Part shown: one piece after another, positions 1-10,446 of the stretch | Numbering within the stretch: position 1 is the stretch's first letter | How the letters are laid out: every line of letters begins with the position of its first letter | Origin: Punica granatum | Taxonomy: Eukaryota > Streptophyta > Magnoliopsida > Myrtales > Lythraceae | Length of the DNA: 64,000 nt | Reading direction: 5' to 3' | Assembly: GCF_007655135.1 (NCBI RefSeq) | Contig: NC_045130.1 | Span: forward strand, 30,500,605-30,564,604 | Made by a program: the position numbers and the translations under genes | The notes under the pieces: model-generated | Seen by the model: only the letters and a program-made list of their open reading frames with translations | Database searches by the model: none | What the model was told of the DNA's origin: nothing

Positions 1-1142
1 GAAATCTTTTGGCTTGCCCTGTGCAATAAATTATCAGCCGATGCTCAAAAACAAAGTCCTTCAGGGGGAACGTGTGGTTTTTAACACCATCAGACTTGAT
101 TGGCAATCTTCTGCAACCTGAAGCTAATATTACAGAGCTCTAACAATCATTTGCAATGAGTAAGATACAGAGAATCAAGGATTTACAAGTTATCAGATGG
201 AGGTAAAAGCAGATCAAAAAAATTGAAAAAAGAAAAGAAGGTACTTCAGGAGGCAATAAATTGAAGGCTAAAACCAAAAACTATATCCGGATGGTTCTTT
301 GAGTTTCCATCATCATCATTGAAGTAAGCTAGAAAGAAAAATTTAACAGGAAATTTCTTTCACTTTCAAGCTTTCAATCTTCACATCTCGAATCTACGAA
401 ATCCAAGCTTCAAGATACAAGTCCTCACAGCTTGAACTGTGAAGAATTAAACAATCCTAGTCATAAGTAAGGATGTAACAACCAACAAGCAATGGCCAGA
501 GATCAACTTTGGTGGACCCACCAACAAATGACTAATCAAAATAGACGGGGAAGCAGCCCTCCATGAATCCCATCCCATTAGTGATAAAAGCCAGTCGAGT
601 TAAGGTCTGTAAATTTCATCCCAACATCTGCTCAAAACTAATGAAGATACGTGTTCGCAGTTTAATCCCACGATTTTTCGACCTCCAATGTCTTGGACCG
701 GCATTGTACACGACACGAGAATAAAAGCTAGCAGTCACTTTAATCAGATCTCGGAGACCCACTTTCCAAATGATGACTTACTTAAAGCTAAGGGCAAAAA
801 CGAGCGAAATCAGCATTGACGTGAAACTGGAAGTGTTGTCACGGATTCGGGGATGCTAGTCCTAACAGCTGAGCCAATCGAATTGACTTCGAGGCCAATC
901 AATTGCACATTTGCCCAGATCTAACTTCAAGAAGCCAAGAAAGCTACTAACTGTAGAAATGAAGCAGCACTACCCAAAAGAGAAGCACCGGACTGTCACA
1001 TTCATTCAAGATCGAAAACCCCGATGAGGGAAACACGTCAAACGTCGAAAAACGCATCAAACGTCGAAAAACAACACAAAAAAAAAATCAAAACCATCAA
1101 TGCGAAATGGATGAGGATGTCAGAGATGAGAAACGAGGGGAC
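1..1142 (-). other. Probable intron 1 of the desaturase gene
   Basis: This stretch lies downstream (minus sense) of the first coding exon of the delta-4 desaturase. I looked for a second exon carrying the histidine-box desaturase core on the minus strand and recognised none, so the rest of the gene is probably beyond the left edge. No repeat or RNA gene stands out. The assignment as intron is inferred from the neighbouring exon only. Confidence 0.45.
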
Positions 1143-1304
1143 CTTGACGAAGGCCCAAGGGTCAGGGCCGAAGAGTTCTTTGATCTGAGGGTGCTGAGAG
1201 AGGATTTGCTTTCGACGGGAGGCGTGGGGCTCTTCCGTGTAAGACCAGAAGAAGTCCGTCGCCATTACTCCCTCCTCTTGCTCCTCCACTTCTCTCACCC
1301 CCAT
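1143..1304 (-). CDS. DES1: Sphingolipid delta-4 desaturase (DES1-like), first exon, partial
   Basis: The minus-strand reading frame starts [20 protein letters not shown] and continues with [13 protein letters not shown], then LFGPDPWAF. This matches the N-terminus of plant sphingolipid delta-4 desaturases (DES1/DEGS family), ER-membrane enzymes that introduce the delta-4 double bond into the long-chain base of (dihydro)ceramide. After the Lys codon at 1143-1145 the family similarity stops, and an AG|GT boundary (GTCCCC, a weak donor) follows, so I end the exon at 1143. The frame stays open to 1038 but reads a hydrophobic, T-rich stretch unlike the family. The histidine boxes and membrane segments must lie in later exons to the left of the window. 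The start was chosen because its length before the conserved MATDFFWSY block fits relatives. The gene family is confident; the donor position is less so. Confidence 0.8.
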
Positions 1305-1494
1305 TGCCCCTCTCTTTCTCTCGTCTCTGTGCTTGCAGCTGGTCTTTCTGCTTCCCCTCCCTCTATCTCTCTGTGTTCTGGGGAGGATATTCGTGTCGGA
1401 TTAAAAATGGCTAATTTCCCCCAATCAGAAATAAAATAGCAAAGTCGTCTTGGAAATGGGAGGCTGTGGTGTTCGCTGAAATGTCTGTGAGATA
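1305..1494 (-). promoter_or_regulatory. 5' leader and proximal upstream region of the desaturase gene
   Basis: CT-rich on the plus strand (GA-rich in the sense of the gene), as in many plant 5' untranslated leaders. No clear TATA box was identified. The reading frame on the opposite strand (1107-1439) is treated as a shadow of the desaturase exon. Confidence 0.3.
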
Positions 1495-1516
1495 GAGAGA
1501 GAGAGAGAGAGAGAGG
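1495..1516. repeat. (GA)n microsatellite
   Basis: About eleven uninterrupted GA dinucleotides lie upstream of the desaturase. Such GA tracts are common in plant promoters (GAGA/BPC-factor sites), but function here is not shown. Confidence 0.85.
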
Positions 1517-1610
1517 ACTTTCATGGACGTGCCATTGGCTGTTATTTAGTATTTACAGCTTAGCAAATGGCCGCCAAAGCTTTGGTTCCTCTCTCTCTCT
1601 ATCTCTAAAA

Positions 1611-1632
1611 ACGAACGAACGAACGAACGAAC
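1611..1632. repeat. (GAAC)n microsatellite
   Basis: A tetranucleotide GAAC repeated about five times follows a short CT tract at 1590-1602. Confidence 0.85.
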
Positions 1633-2140
1633 AAAGAGAGCCAACTGTGTCTGTGTGCAGAGCGTGTGAGGGGGATGGTTACAGGTTGTCGCCCATTCAA
1701 ATGGAGAGTCCCTTTTGACCAAGAAAATGAACTAAAAAATACCTGCCCAATTAAGTAAAAACTAATAGGATTCCGGAAAAAAAAAAAGTAAAAACTAAGA
1801 TCATAAATTTTGACGATAACTCTTATAGTTTATAAAATAGTCACTTCTTATTTCAAAATTAGTCACATATCACCTTTTATTTCTCTGATTTTTATTATTT
1901 TTTCTCAAATCAAATCATATTTGGTTAGAGTAAAGAAATCAGGTAACATATCGGTTTGTGCTGTTTTATGACATGTAAATCACGTGGCAAAGTTAATATT
2001 CTCTTAGTGTCCCTTCATCAAAAGGATGTGTAGTGTGTGACTAATTTTTAAAAGGAGAAGTATCGTTGCCTATTTCACAAATTAATATAAATCTATCACC
2101 CTTTAACTTTCACCCTTTTATGAATGTTATTATTATTATT
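1633..2140. other. AT-rich intergenic DNA
   Basis: No coding potential, RNA gene or clear repeat was recognised. Confidence 0.5.
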
Positions 2141-2462
2141 AGGGCAAATTACCAAAAAAACCCAAATTTTGTAAAAAGTCACAATTTTGTCCTAAATTTT
2201 ATTTTATAACAAAAAAAACCATAAGTTTTCTAAAATATCTCAAAAATGACCTCCGTTATAACTTCCGTCAATTTTTGCTGCTGATGGTGGGTCCCTTTAA
2301 CAGTCCACGTAGATCACACGTAGGCAAAAATTGACGGAAGTTATAACAGAAGTCATTTTTGAGACATTTTAGAAAACTTATGATTTTTTTCTGTTACAAA
2401 ACAAAATTTAGGACAAAATTGAGATATTTTACAAAATTTGAGTTTTTTTTGTAATTTACCCT
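2141..2462. mobile_element. MITE with long terminal inverted repeats (fold-back, ~322 bp)
   Basis: The left end AGGGCAAATTAC is mirrored by the right end GTAATTTACCCT. Pairing continues inward for over 100 bp on each side, for example TTGACGGAAGTTATAAC on the right against its complement on the left. The loop near 2280-2315 contains GGTGGGTCCC. Both flanks are TATTATTATT, consistent with a TTA-rich target duplication, although the flank is itself a simple repeat. No ORF is present. Confidence 0.8.
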
Positions 2463-2568
2463 TATTATTATTATTTCTTTGAAATTCTATCGTGATGATA
2501 AAATGTTATGAATTATGGTAATTTTTCCTAGGTGTGACTTACAGTTTTGTCAGTAATTTAAATCTCGC

Positions 2569-3001
2569 GTTTCCAATATTATTGTTGAGAATATCAGAAA
2601 GTTATCATATCGACTTCGAATCTATACCATGTTCACTTAACTTACATCCCTTGTTGACTTGCGACTTATGCTCATGTTCTTATAATCTATTTACGTAACT
2701 AGCCTTTGCGCAAACATTTGTAGTTAAATTTTTTAACTAGATTTTCGTGAAAGAACAAGAGATGTTAATGACTCCGGAAATCGAACAGAATAAATTAATA
2801 AAACATTTTTAAAAATCTTAAATTTCCAATATTATTGTTGAGAGGGGCGGAAAGTTATCAGTCGACTTCGAATCTATACCATGTTCACTTTACTTTCATC
2901 CCTTGTTGACTTGCGGCTTATGCTCATGTCCTTCTAATGTATTTACGTAACTAGTCTTTGCTCGAACATTTGTAGTTAATTTTTTTAACTAGATTTCGTG
3001 A
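2569..3001. repeat. Diverged direct duplication, two ~180-bp copies
   Basis: Copy 1 (about 2569-2751) and copy 2 (about 2820-3001) both carry TTTCCAATATTATTGTTGAG, then GACTTCGAATCTATACCATG, then TTTACGTAACTAG, in the same order and spacing with scattered substitutions and small indels. They are separated by about 70 bp. No coding capacity. Confidence 0.8.
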
Positions 3002-4077
3002 CATTGATTCACACATAGTTACTGTAGCATCGAGCCTACTTCAGTGATAGTATGGCAGGGGGCCCATCTTTCAAAAATCCTATGAACTTCTACGTATACA
3101 TACTATTATATAAAGTCAAAATTATGCTCTCGGTCTCATTTTCATCTTCCATATAAATCCATATCATTTATATCCATATTACATTATGTGATAACCAATT
3201 TGACCGAGGGCAATATGATAAATTCATTGTAAGAAAAAATAAATATTTACAGTCACTATTAAGATGGCTAGGATTTTCAATTTAGAATTACTTTTAGTTT
3301 TGCGCATACAGCAAGTAATCGTCTAGTATTATATAAACAGAGCGAACCGCCATGAGCATTTGCCATGTGGAATGCTTTGCTCTTTCTATATATATTACAA
3401 CCGATAAATGGATGACAAATGACTGTGATCGATAATAATATTATAATCAATTAAATCAAATGATTCTTAATCACCAAAAAAAGACAAAAAATCAAATGAT
3501 GTTTAGATAGGAATATGTAAATTGACCTAAGAATATACTGGAATAAAATAACTAAAAGATGTCATCATTTAAGCTACGTTTCATAATCACATTTGTAATT
3601 TTTCTTTGAATTTCATGGAATGGCACATTTGAGAAGATACATAATCCTCAAATTGATTTCAATGTTTAAGCATATTAAAAAGAGAGTAGAGCGAAATTGG
3701 AATAAATTAAGAAGGCTAAAGCAATACGTTTAGAGATATTTAATTTTTTCCCAATAATAATATTATTTAGTTTTTTTCAATTATAAAGGAGACATAAAAC
3801 CTAGTATAATTAACATTATTTAATTATTTTATGACTTATAGATGTTTATTGTTAATTGAACGTTGATAATATTTTTAAATAATTATTTTTAACTTTTTTT
3901 TGCCGAACTATTTTTATCATTTAGGTGGATCTATATGTTATATAAACTATTGTATAAACTAACATATGTGATTAAAGTAATATATGTAAGGTTGCCGGTG
4001 CCTCAGCGGTCACCGGTGAATTGTGACAGTGGGTGGTGCCTACAACGACAAGAGCGCGTAGTGAAAATGACTTTAAC
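3002..4077. other. AT-rich intergenic DNA without recognisable features
   Basis: Strongly AT-rich sequence with no long ORF, tRNA-like element or paired ends that I could identify. A GC-richer island near 3990-4070 contains a palindromic ACCGGTGA-type segment of unknown meaning. Confidence 0.5.
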
Positions 4078-4205
4078 GGTGCGTTTGGTTTTAGAGTAAA
4101 ATAACTTTGATTTTGATTGTGGAAAAATACAAATGTTGTATAGTGTATTGAGTTAAAGTTAAAGTTAAAATATTTGTAATTTTAACCTTGAAAACAAACA
4201 TGCCA
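4078..4205. mobile_element. Small MITE with GTGCGTTTGGTTT-type ends
   Basis: Starts GGTGCGTTTGGTTTTAGAGT and ends with the near-complement TTTTGAAAACAAACATGCCA-like terminus (about 128 bp). The same terminal family recurs at 6070-6250, 10130-10446, 40010-40230 and 41356-41664, marking a dispersed nonautonomous DNA-element family. Confidence 0.6.
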
Positions 4206-4207
4206 TA

Positions 4208-4410
4208 ATTAATCCGTTTGATTTTAAAATCACGTTTTTAAAATTTTAACTCTAATTTTAACTTTACTCATTAAACAACAAAAATCAACAACAAAATTAT
4301 TACTTTTTCATTTTTCTTCAATTTTTTAATCATTCAATTCAATTTTTAATATTAAATTCTCTTAACTATCCATTATTTTTTTCACAATTCAATAATACAA
4401 TATATATATA
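4208..4410. mobile_element. Partial copy of the 10130-10446 repeat family
   Basis: Reads CCGTTTGATTTTAAAATCAC followed by the CATTCAATTCAATTTTTAAT core and a TTCAATAATACAATATATAT end. This matches, with divergence, the cores at 10270, 40140 and 41465. The right end runs into a TA repeat. Confidence 0.5.
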
Positions 4411-4512
4411 TATATATTGAAAAATTTAAAATTTTCTCTAATCATTGCAAGTGTTTTTTCGGTCTACCTGAATAAAAATTCTAATGATGCGGTACGTTTT
4501 TCCTCACTGTAA

Positions 4513-4620
4513 TTAAAAGGGCCCCACCTCAATAATTTAGGGTACAAGCTAAAAGTGCCCCGCCTCAATAATCGTTTAGGGGACAAATTAAAAGTGCCCG
4601 GCTTCAATAATTTAGGGGAC
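4513..4620. repeat. Three short tandem repeats (~36-40 bp)
   Basis: The motif TAAAAGTGCCCCGCCTCAAT followed by AATTTAGGGGACAA occurs three times with small changes. The apparent minus-strand ORF over it is a repetitive basic peptide produced by the tandem units and is not called a gene. Confidence 0.65.
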
Positions 4621-4679
4621 GGCAAAGTAATTTTTTTTTTCCTTTTCCTTTTATTTTTCGTGATACAACTCAATGGCAT

Positions 4680-5238
4680 TCCAAAACTTTGAGCTTCAAG
4701 GTTTTTCTTTTCTAATGTTACCCATTACCGCAGGTGAGGTTTGATTGATATACCATGTCTCCCGATTCTTGTATTTGTCCATACGAAAATATCACGCAAA
4801 ATGCAACCGGAAAAAAAAAATCACCCAAATATGCTTTGACTCGAACTCTTATCTTTCCTTTTATTTATTTTTTATATTCTTTGTAACCACGTGATGCACG
4901 CAACATTAAACTAGTGCTCGATTAGTTTATCTTTTACATTTTATGAAGAATCAAGTGTGCCATTAATCAAGTGAATCAGGACCTGGACTTGGTTTAGGGA
5001 TGTTGTTGTCGATTCAAAAGTGCTAAAATATAATTGTTGAAAAAAAGTGGTGATTTTAGAATATATAAAAGTGTTTAGTAGGTAATAATTTGAAACTGAT
5101 AAAATTAAAATTAATACTTAAAATATAGTATAAGTTGAGGCAATTTTTACATGCATTTACTAATCTGCCGAAGAAAATCACGTTTTCAACCTTTAAAATG
5201 AATTAAACCATGGTTTTGAAATAGTTCACATAACACTG
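4680..5238. other. AT-rich intergenic DNA
   Basis: No gene or structured element recognised. Confidence 0.5.
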
Positions 5239-5395
5239 TTTTTTTTTGTTACAAAGGAGACCCAAGTCCTAGTACAATGAAGGAAAAAATTTTATATAAC
5301 TAATAAAAGGGTACGAGTAGTCCCACTAAATATGAAACCTACGACTTCTAGGTCAACATGTGATAACGTGTGCCACTACACTATACCTTATTTTG
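5239..5395 (-). mobile_element. tRNA-derived SINE (family 1), minus orientation
   Basis: Read on the minus strand it has an A-box-like TAGTGGCACACG, a B-box-like AGGTTTCATAT at the expected distance, a ~70-bp unrelated tail and a terminal A tract (T run at 5239-5248). Related copies in the same orientation are at 7155-7305 and 42925-43082. The matching architecture of three dispersed copies supports a SINE rather than a tRNA gene, since no cloverleaf is formed. Confidence 0.6.
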
Positions 5396-5875
5396 ATAAC
5401 ACTTTCTAAAAATCAGCAAAAAAAGCACTTACATAATCGCCACCTCATCCCAAACGAAACCCAAATTAAACTTATGAGTAAATATCTCTATATTGGAGAT
5501 TCTACAGTGGTTGGCTAGTAAAAATAACCGTCACGGTAGTTTTATTCTTAGCCGTTAGATCCCTTGCATAAAATCCTAGCAGTACACATGTCTTAGATTT
5601 TGTTACATTAAGATTCACTTTTTATAGTTTTACTATCGATATTTTCAACATCGCATCTATTCCGTTGTCTCCTGATCAATGTTCGGGCATGAAAGAATCT
5701 CGTGTTTCGGTCTCCTTCTCGTAGCCATTGCTCACGTGATTTCTGCTTCCAAAGAATTATTTGGCGATGGTACAGCTGTTTGAGCTCAATTTCTGCCTCA
5801 ATTTATTCTGCTATATTAGGTTGTGCGCCCAATTGAGAAAGGCATTGTTTCACCTTCGAGACACGTGTTGGTACA

Positions 5876-6016
5876 TGTCCAAATATATCTCTATTCCATC
5901 TCCGAAGTGTGGTGGCTGTGAATTCCAGTTTCGAGCCACTTTGAAGATCACTGAGCCCGACTGCGAGGTATACCAGGCCTGCTGCACTGTACAGGGAATA
6001 GAGATATATTTGGACA
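5876..6016. repeat. Perfect 22-bp inverted repeat with 97-nt loop
   Basis: TGTCCAAATATATCTCTATT plus CC at 5876-5897 is exactly complementary to 5995-6016. The enclosed sequence is of normal composition and not AT-rich. Overlapping ORFs on both strands (5761-6069 plus, 5850-6065 minus) are not recognised as any protein. A small-RNA hairpin or an unrecognised element are both possible. Confidence 0.75.
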
Positions 6017-6069
6017 AGGATCTTCCCTCAACCGCACAGTCCTTCTCGAACTCCCTCAAAATCATTTAG

Positions 6070-6250
6070 GTTGCGTTTGAATTGTTAGTGTGATTTTAGA
6101 ATCATGATTTTGATTTTGATTTTGATTGTGGAAAAAGACAAATGAGATAGTATTATAAATTTGACTTGAGAAACGTGTATTTTTGTTGTGTAGTGTGTTG
6201 AGTTAAAATCAAAATCATGATTCTAAAATCAATCTAACAATTCAAACGGG
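6070..6250. mobile_element. MITE, ~180 bp, ~45-bp terminal inverted repeats
   Basis: The left end TGCGTTTGAATTGTTAGTGT followed by GATTTTAGAATCATGATTTT is the complement of the right end, with two or three mismatches (ending ATTCAAACGGGG). Noncoding; same terminal family as 4078-4205. Confidence 0.75.
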
Positions 6251-7154
6251 GTTAGTGCTTATTATCGTGGAGAAATATTAACTTTCATATTACAAATAAT
6301 TAGCATAAACATCAACAATACCAAATTCAACTAGCCAATTATTTATATGTGCAAACATGTATTTCTCTTTTCAAACTTTGGAATTTCAATTAAGGGCCAT
6401 CAAAATTAAGTTTCTAAATGAGAACTGTGCAGGATTCACGAAACCGAAACATCGAGTCGTGAATTCATAAATTTCTTTAAACAATCAATGTAGCGTTTCA
6501 AAGATTATCTTACACACATTTTAAGTATAATAACCATATTTAGTTAAAATTAAGGATGAACATATATTCCTGCTAATATCCTTTAATTCTTTGCGTATTA
6601 CCCAATAAAAACCAAACTTACTTTTTCTTCTTGTTATAATTAACCTCCGTTTTGTATATAAAAAAAAGGAGATTACAAGATATTATAATTTATAAATTAG
6701 CTCGCCATACTTCTAAGCAACAATGAGCTAAAAAGTCAATCAATTCCTTAGATTGCAATTAAAATGATAATAAATTAGTTGAATGTTTTACTCAATAGAC
6801 TCGAATTTCTACTAATTTCATGTCTGTCACACTTCTACTCGAATATACCAGGTTTAAGTTTCCATGGCAAGTTGGAGAGTGAAAATGTAAAATTGTAAGC
6901 TTTTAATAGAATCGAGTTCTTAACATTAGATATATATCAGAGCTTACCCATGCTATGCACATAAAATTTATTAAAGCGAAGTAAAAGCGGTAAAAGAGAG
7001 AGGGGTTAGGGAGAAAATATATAACTAAAAGAGAGAGGAAGGGTGGAGAGAAAATATGGATAGTTTTACAAGTAAAATTACCATCTTAACCCTTTTATGA
7101 TGATTATTATTAACTATAAATACTTCATTAAGGGCTTTTTTGGAAATTGATTTT
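6251..7154. other. AT-rich intergenic DNA
   Basis: No gene, RNA or structured repeat recognised. A purine-rich stretch with GAGAGAGG motifs occurs near 6990-7050. Confidence 0.5.
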
Positions 7155-7305
7155 TTTTAAGTTACATAAGGAGGCCCATATGTCTAATGTAATAAAATAA
7201 AAATCTTGATAGCTAATAAAAGGTCATAGATGGTCCACAACGTATATCAAACCTGAAACCACTTAGTTACCAGACGAAAATATGTCACACTCCGCTGCAC
7301 CATCT
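7155..7305 (-). mobile_element. tRNA-derived SINE (family 1), minus orientation
   Basis: A diverged copy of the element at 5239-5395. On the minus strand it has GGTGCAGCGGAGTG (A-box-like) and AGGTTTGATAT (B-box-like), then the conserved tail ATTACATTAGACATATGGGC and a short A tract. Confidence 0.55.
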
Positions 7306-7555
7306 TTGATTGGAAATTGAAAATTACAATATTTGGAAATTCTCTAGTATAAGTAATATAGATAAATATATGTTAAGTTCAATTGAGCTAGGTCCATAGG
7401 TACAAAAGGGAATAGATAGAAGAGAGAAATGTAAAGGTGCGTGGCCTTAGTGAGTATTAAATTGAATACCTTTTGGTCTCCGATAGATAACAATGCTAGT
7501 GCGCTAAAGTCACTTTCTCACATCTATTTTCTCACATATTTTTAGGGGAGATTCT

Positions 7556-7745
7556 ATGACGGTTGATTGCAAAAATCAACAACTCTTGTTTTTTTCAACC
7601 ATTGAATAGGATTAGGTAAGATCCGGGCTGTGTTCGAATTCTTTTTTTACTTCAAGATTCACCCAGCAATCTTTGACTTTCGATATTTTCGGCTATACAT
7701 CTTCTCGACGATATGCGGTTGCATCCGTGAACGAGTCGAATTCGA
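7556..7745 (+). repeat. Dispersed repeat, inverted relative to 10670-10860
   Basis: GATTAGGTAAGATC, ACTTCAAGATTCA and CACATCTTCT/CATCTTCTCGACGAT-type blocks recur in the same order in the reverse complement of 10670-10860. The two copies flank the fold-back element 7821-9810 in opposite orientation. Confidence 0.5.
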
Positions 7746-8099
7746 TTCGATATAACTGAACTAAAATCTATCGGTTCAAACAAATAAATTAACTTAAAAA
7801 AAGAAAAATAAAAAATAAATGGTAAATAACACCATACATCATGGTTTTTGAAATATTTTCACCACATATTATAAATTCAATAATTTTCACCACACATCAT
7901 GAATTTTTTTAAAAAAATTTCAGCATAAGTCATACCGTTAGTATTCCATCCAAACTTGACGGAATGCTGAGCTGGCACTCTTTTTAGGCAAACGGTGCAC
8001 AGCTAGACACCCATGTGGACAGAGGAGACAAAGACAGACAACCTCTCCTTCTCCTATGCTGCTTTCTCTTCCTCTGTGTAGATAAACACACACAACTCC

Positions 8100-8700
8100 T
8101 TTCATCACCAGTCCTCACCACACCATCCATCTCCATCACCATCTGCTCATCCTTCCATCACTACTTCCCTCACCATCATCAACGTAACCACCAGCACCAG
8201 CACATTCACCATTTGCTCAATGTCATTCCTCCATCACCACCTCCTTCACCATCATCACCGCAACCACCATCATAGCCCCTCCATTTCTTCCTCCTTTGCC
8301 CGCAACTCCCTTCTCCATCTCCGACACCATCACCACACTACACTCCTTCTTTATCATCTCCACCACCGTGACCTCCATCACCATCCATTTCATCATCTTT
8401 CCATATCCTTCCTCAGCCGGCTCCTCCCTATCATCATCCTCAACCTCTCCATCAACCATTGCCTCCATCACCTCCCTTTCTCCTCCATAGCATTCTACAT
8501 ATCTTCCATAGCCTTCTATATCTCCTCCATAGCCTCTTACATCTCCTTTATAGCCGTCTACATCACCACCAGCTTCTCCTTCATTTTTTCTCATGAGCAA
8601 CACCACCATCTTCACCTCCGCCTCTTCCTTCCTCTTCCCCCAGCAGCTTTGCTTTGCTTTGCTCCTGCTGTCTCTATGATGCCGCCCCTCTTCTCTTAGC
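8100..8700. repeat. CAT/CTC-rich low-complexity arm
   Basis: Irregular CATCAC, CTCCAT and CACCAC motifs dominate. Reading frames here encode His/Ser/Pro-only low-complexity peptides on both strands and are judged artefacts. Confidence 0.75.
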
Positions 8701-8933
8701 GACTGTTGTTTCTTCCTAAGCTGCTGTTATTGCCTCTTGAGCTCCCTCCGAAGAGACACCAACAACAGCTGCAACCAGCACCACTTCGTGAGGAGGAAGG
8801 ACAACAACTGCAGTTGAACTCGAGGAGCTAGGGACAAAAGCAGAACATGGAGGAGAGGGTAGCCACACTAGCAGCAACGACAGGGAGTAGAGGAGAGCAA
8901 CACTAGCAGCAACACGGGAAAAAGAGGATAAAA

Positions 8934-9660
8934 CTAGTAGTTATGGTGGCTGTGGACAGAGGGTGAAGTGAAGGAGGTTGAGGATGGTGATGATGATGAA
9001 AAATGAAGAAGGAAGGGAGGAGAAGGATGGGAGAGGAGGTTTCGTGAAGAAGAGGAAGAAAAGGAATGTGATGGAGGCAAAAGAGGGATGGAGATGAAGT
9101 GGCGATGGTAATAGGGGCAGAGGAGGAAGGTGAAGATGGAGGAGGAGATGAAGGCGATGGTCACCGTTGTGGAAGGGTGAGCTAAAAATGATGATGTTGA
9201 AAGGTGCGTGTGTGGGTGTTGCTGTATAAGGGAAGGCCGAGGGAGAGAGATAGCTGATTGGGGGCAGAAGAAAGATGAAGATGATGTTGATGAAGCTGAT
9301 GGTGATGATAGTGAGGAGGGAGAAGAGATGGTAGAGTGGAGGTGATGGTGGGGATGCCGAGAGTGAGAGGGGGTGGAGATGGTGATGGTGATGATGGGTT
9401 GGTGGAGGAGGCTGTGATGGAGTGGAGTCAAGGAGATGGAAGGAGGATGATGGTGATGGCAATGGTCAAGAGAGGCAGTGGAAGGAACATGTGATGAAAG
9501 GGAAGGGACGGTGGTAATGGTGGCTAAGATTGAGAGAATGAGGGTGAGGATGGAGAGAGGAGAGAGAGAAAGAGAAGCGAGAGACGAGAAAGATGAGAGA
9601 GGAGCGTGAGAAAGAGAGGAAAATGGGAGGGATGAGGGAGTGGGACCCATACGCATCCAT
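8934..9660. repeat. GAT/GGA-rich low-complexity arm
   Basis: Dominated by GATGGTGATG, GAGGAGGA and GAGAGA motifs, compositionally the complement of the left arm. Three overlapping minus-strand ORFs (longest 246 codons) consist of Ser/His/Pro/Leu runs without any domain and are not called genes. Confidence 0.75.
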
Positions 9661-10129
9661 GGCCAACTGTGCATTATACGTCCAAAAAAAGGTGCTAGCT
9701 TAGTTTTCCATTTTTGGACGGAAAACTAATTGTATGAATGTACGGTGAAAAAAAAATCGTAATTTGTGGTGAAAATATTGCAAAAATCATGATATATGGT
9801 GTTATTTACCCAATAATAAAATACACAATCATTGACAATATCGTTTATTCCCCTCCCTTCCCAAGATTAAAACAAGAACACTGGCAATTAGGAGCAAAAT
9901 AATCCCTAAAAATTCGATATACGATTCAATCCACGGTTGCCTCTGATCCTTGTTTTCTTCAATTTTTGTAATCCATTTTCTGGTATGTGTTAGATGGGAA
10001 TCGACAATCAACCTCAATTTCCTTCTCGGTGCAATTTGTACTTTTGAGGGGCTTTGTGGAATCCATAATCAATGTCGTATGAGGTTTTCAAGATTGTTCA
10101 TTGGATTTCCCAATCAAGTTCTAGGACAT

Positions 10130-10446
10130 TCCCCGTTTGATTTTACAATTTGATTTTAAGATTTTAACTTTAACTTTAACTCTACTCACTACACAATAAA
10201 AATCAACTCTTCCAATTCAAAAAGGTGGGCCCCATACATAAACCTACATACAACTCCATTATACTCAATTTAATTTTTAATACTAAATTCTCTCAACTAT
10301 TCATTACTTTTTCAACAATTCAACAACACAATCATCATTTTCTTTTAAATATTCCTTACTTTTTTTCATAATTCAACAACACGATCATTACAATCTAATT
10401 AAAATCAAAACTCAGCTCTACTTAACTTTAAAACCAAACACGTCAT
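10130..10446. mobile_element. MITE-like repeat (CCCGTTTGATTTT ... AAACCAAACACG ends)
   Basis: About 317 bp, noncoding. The ends CCCCGTTTGATTTT and TTTAAAACCAAACACG are imperfect complements. The core CTCCATTATACTCAATTTAA is shared with 40010-40230 and, more loosely, with 4208-4410 and 41356-41664. Confidence 0.55.

Larger units (their letters stand above)
7821..9810. mobile_element. Large fold-back (TIR/MULE-like) element with simple-sequence arms
   Basis: The left end GGTAAATAACACCATACATC is mirrored by the right end, whose complement reads GGTAAATAACACCATATATC. Similarity continues inward about 180 bp on both sides (TATTTTCACCACA; TCCAAA; AGCTGGCAC against AGCTAGCAC; TGCACAG). Inside are a pyrimidine/CAT-rich left arm (about 8015-8700) and a GAT/GGA-rich right arm (about 8934-9660), opposite in strand composition, around a short centre. 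No transposase motif was seen. A clear target duplication was not found. The long TIRs fit a Mutator-like nonautonomous or fold-back element. Confidence 0.6.

Noticed and set aside
5761..6069. Cys-containing 102-codon ORF and its antisense partner
   Set aside because: Both include the 22-bp inverted repeat and resemble no known family; no leader or splice context supports translation.
8934..9674. 246-codon minus-strand ORF and overlapping Ser/His/Pro-rich ORFs on both strands
   Set aside because: Product of simple-sequence arms of the fold-back element; no domain, every frame is open because stops are depleted by the repeat composition.
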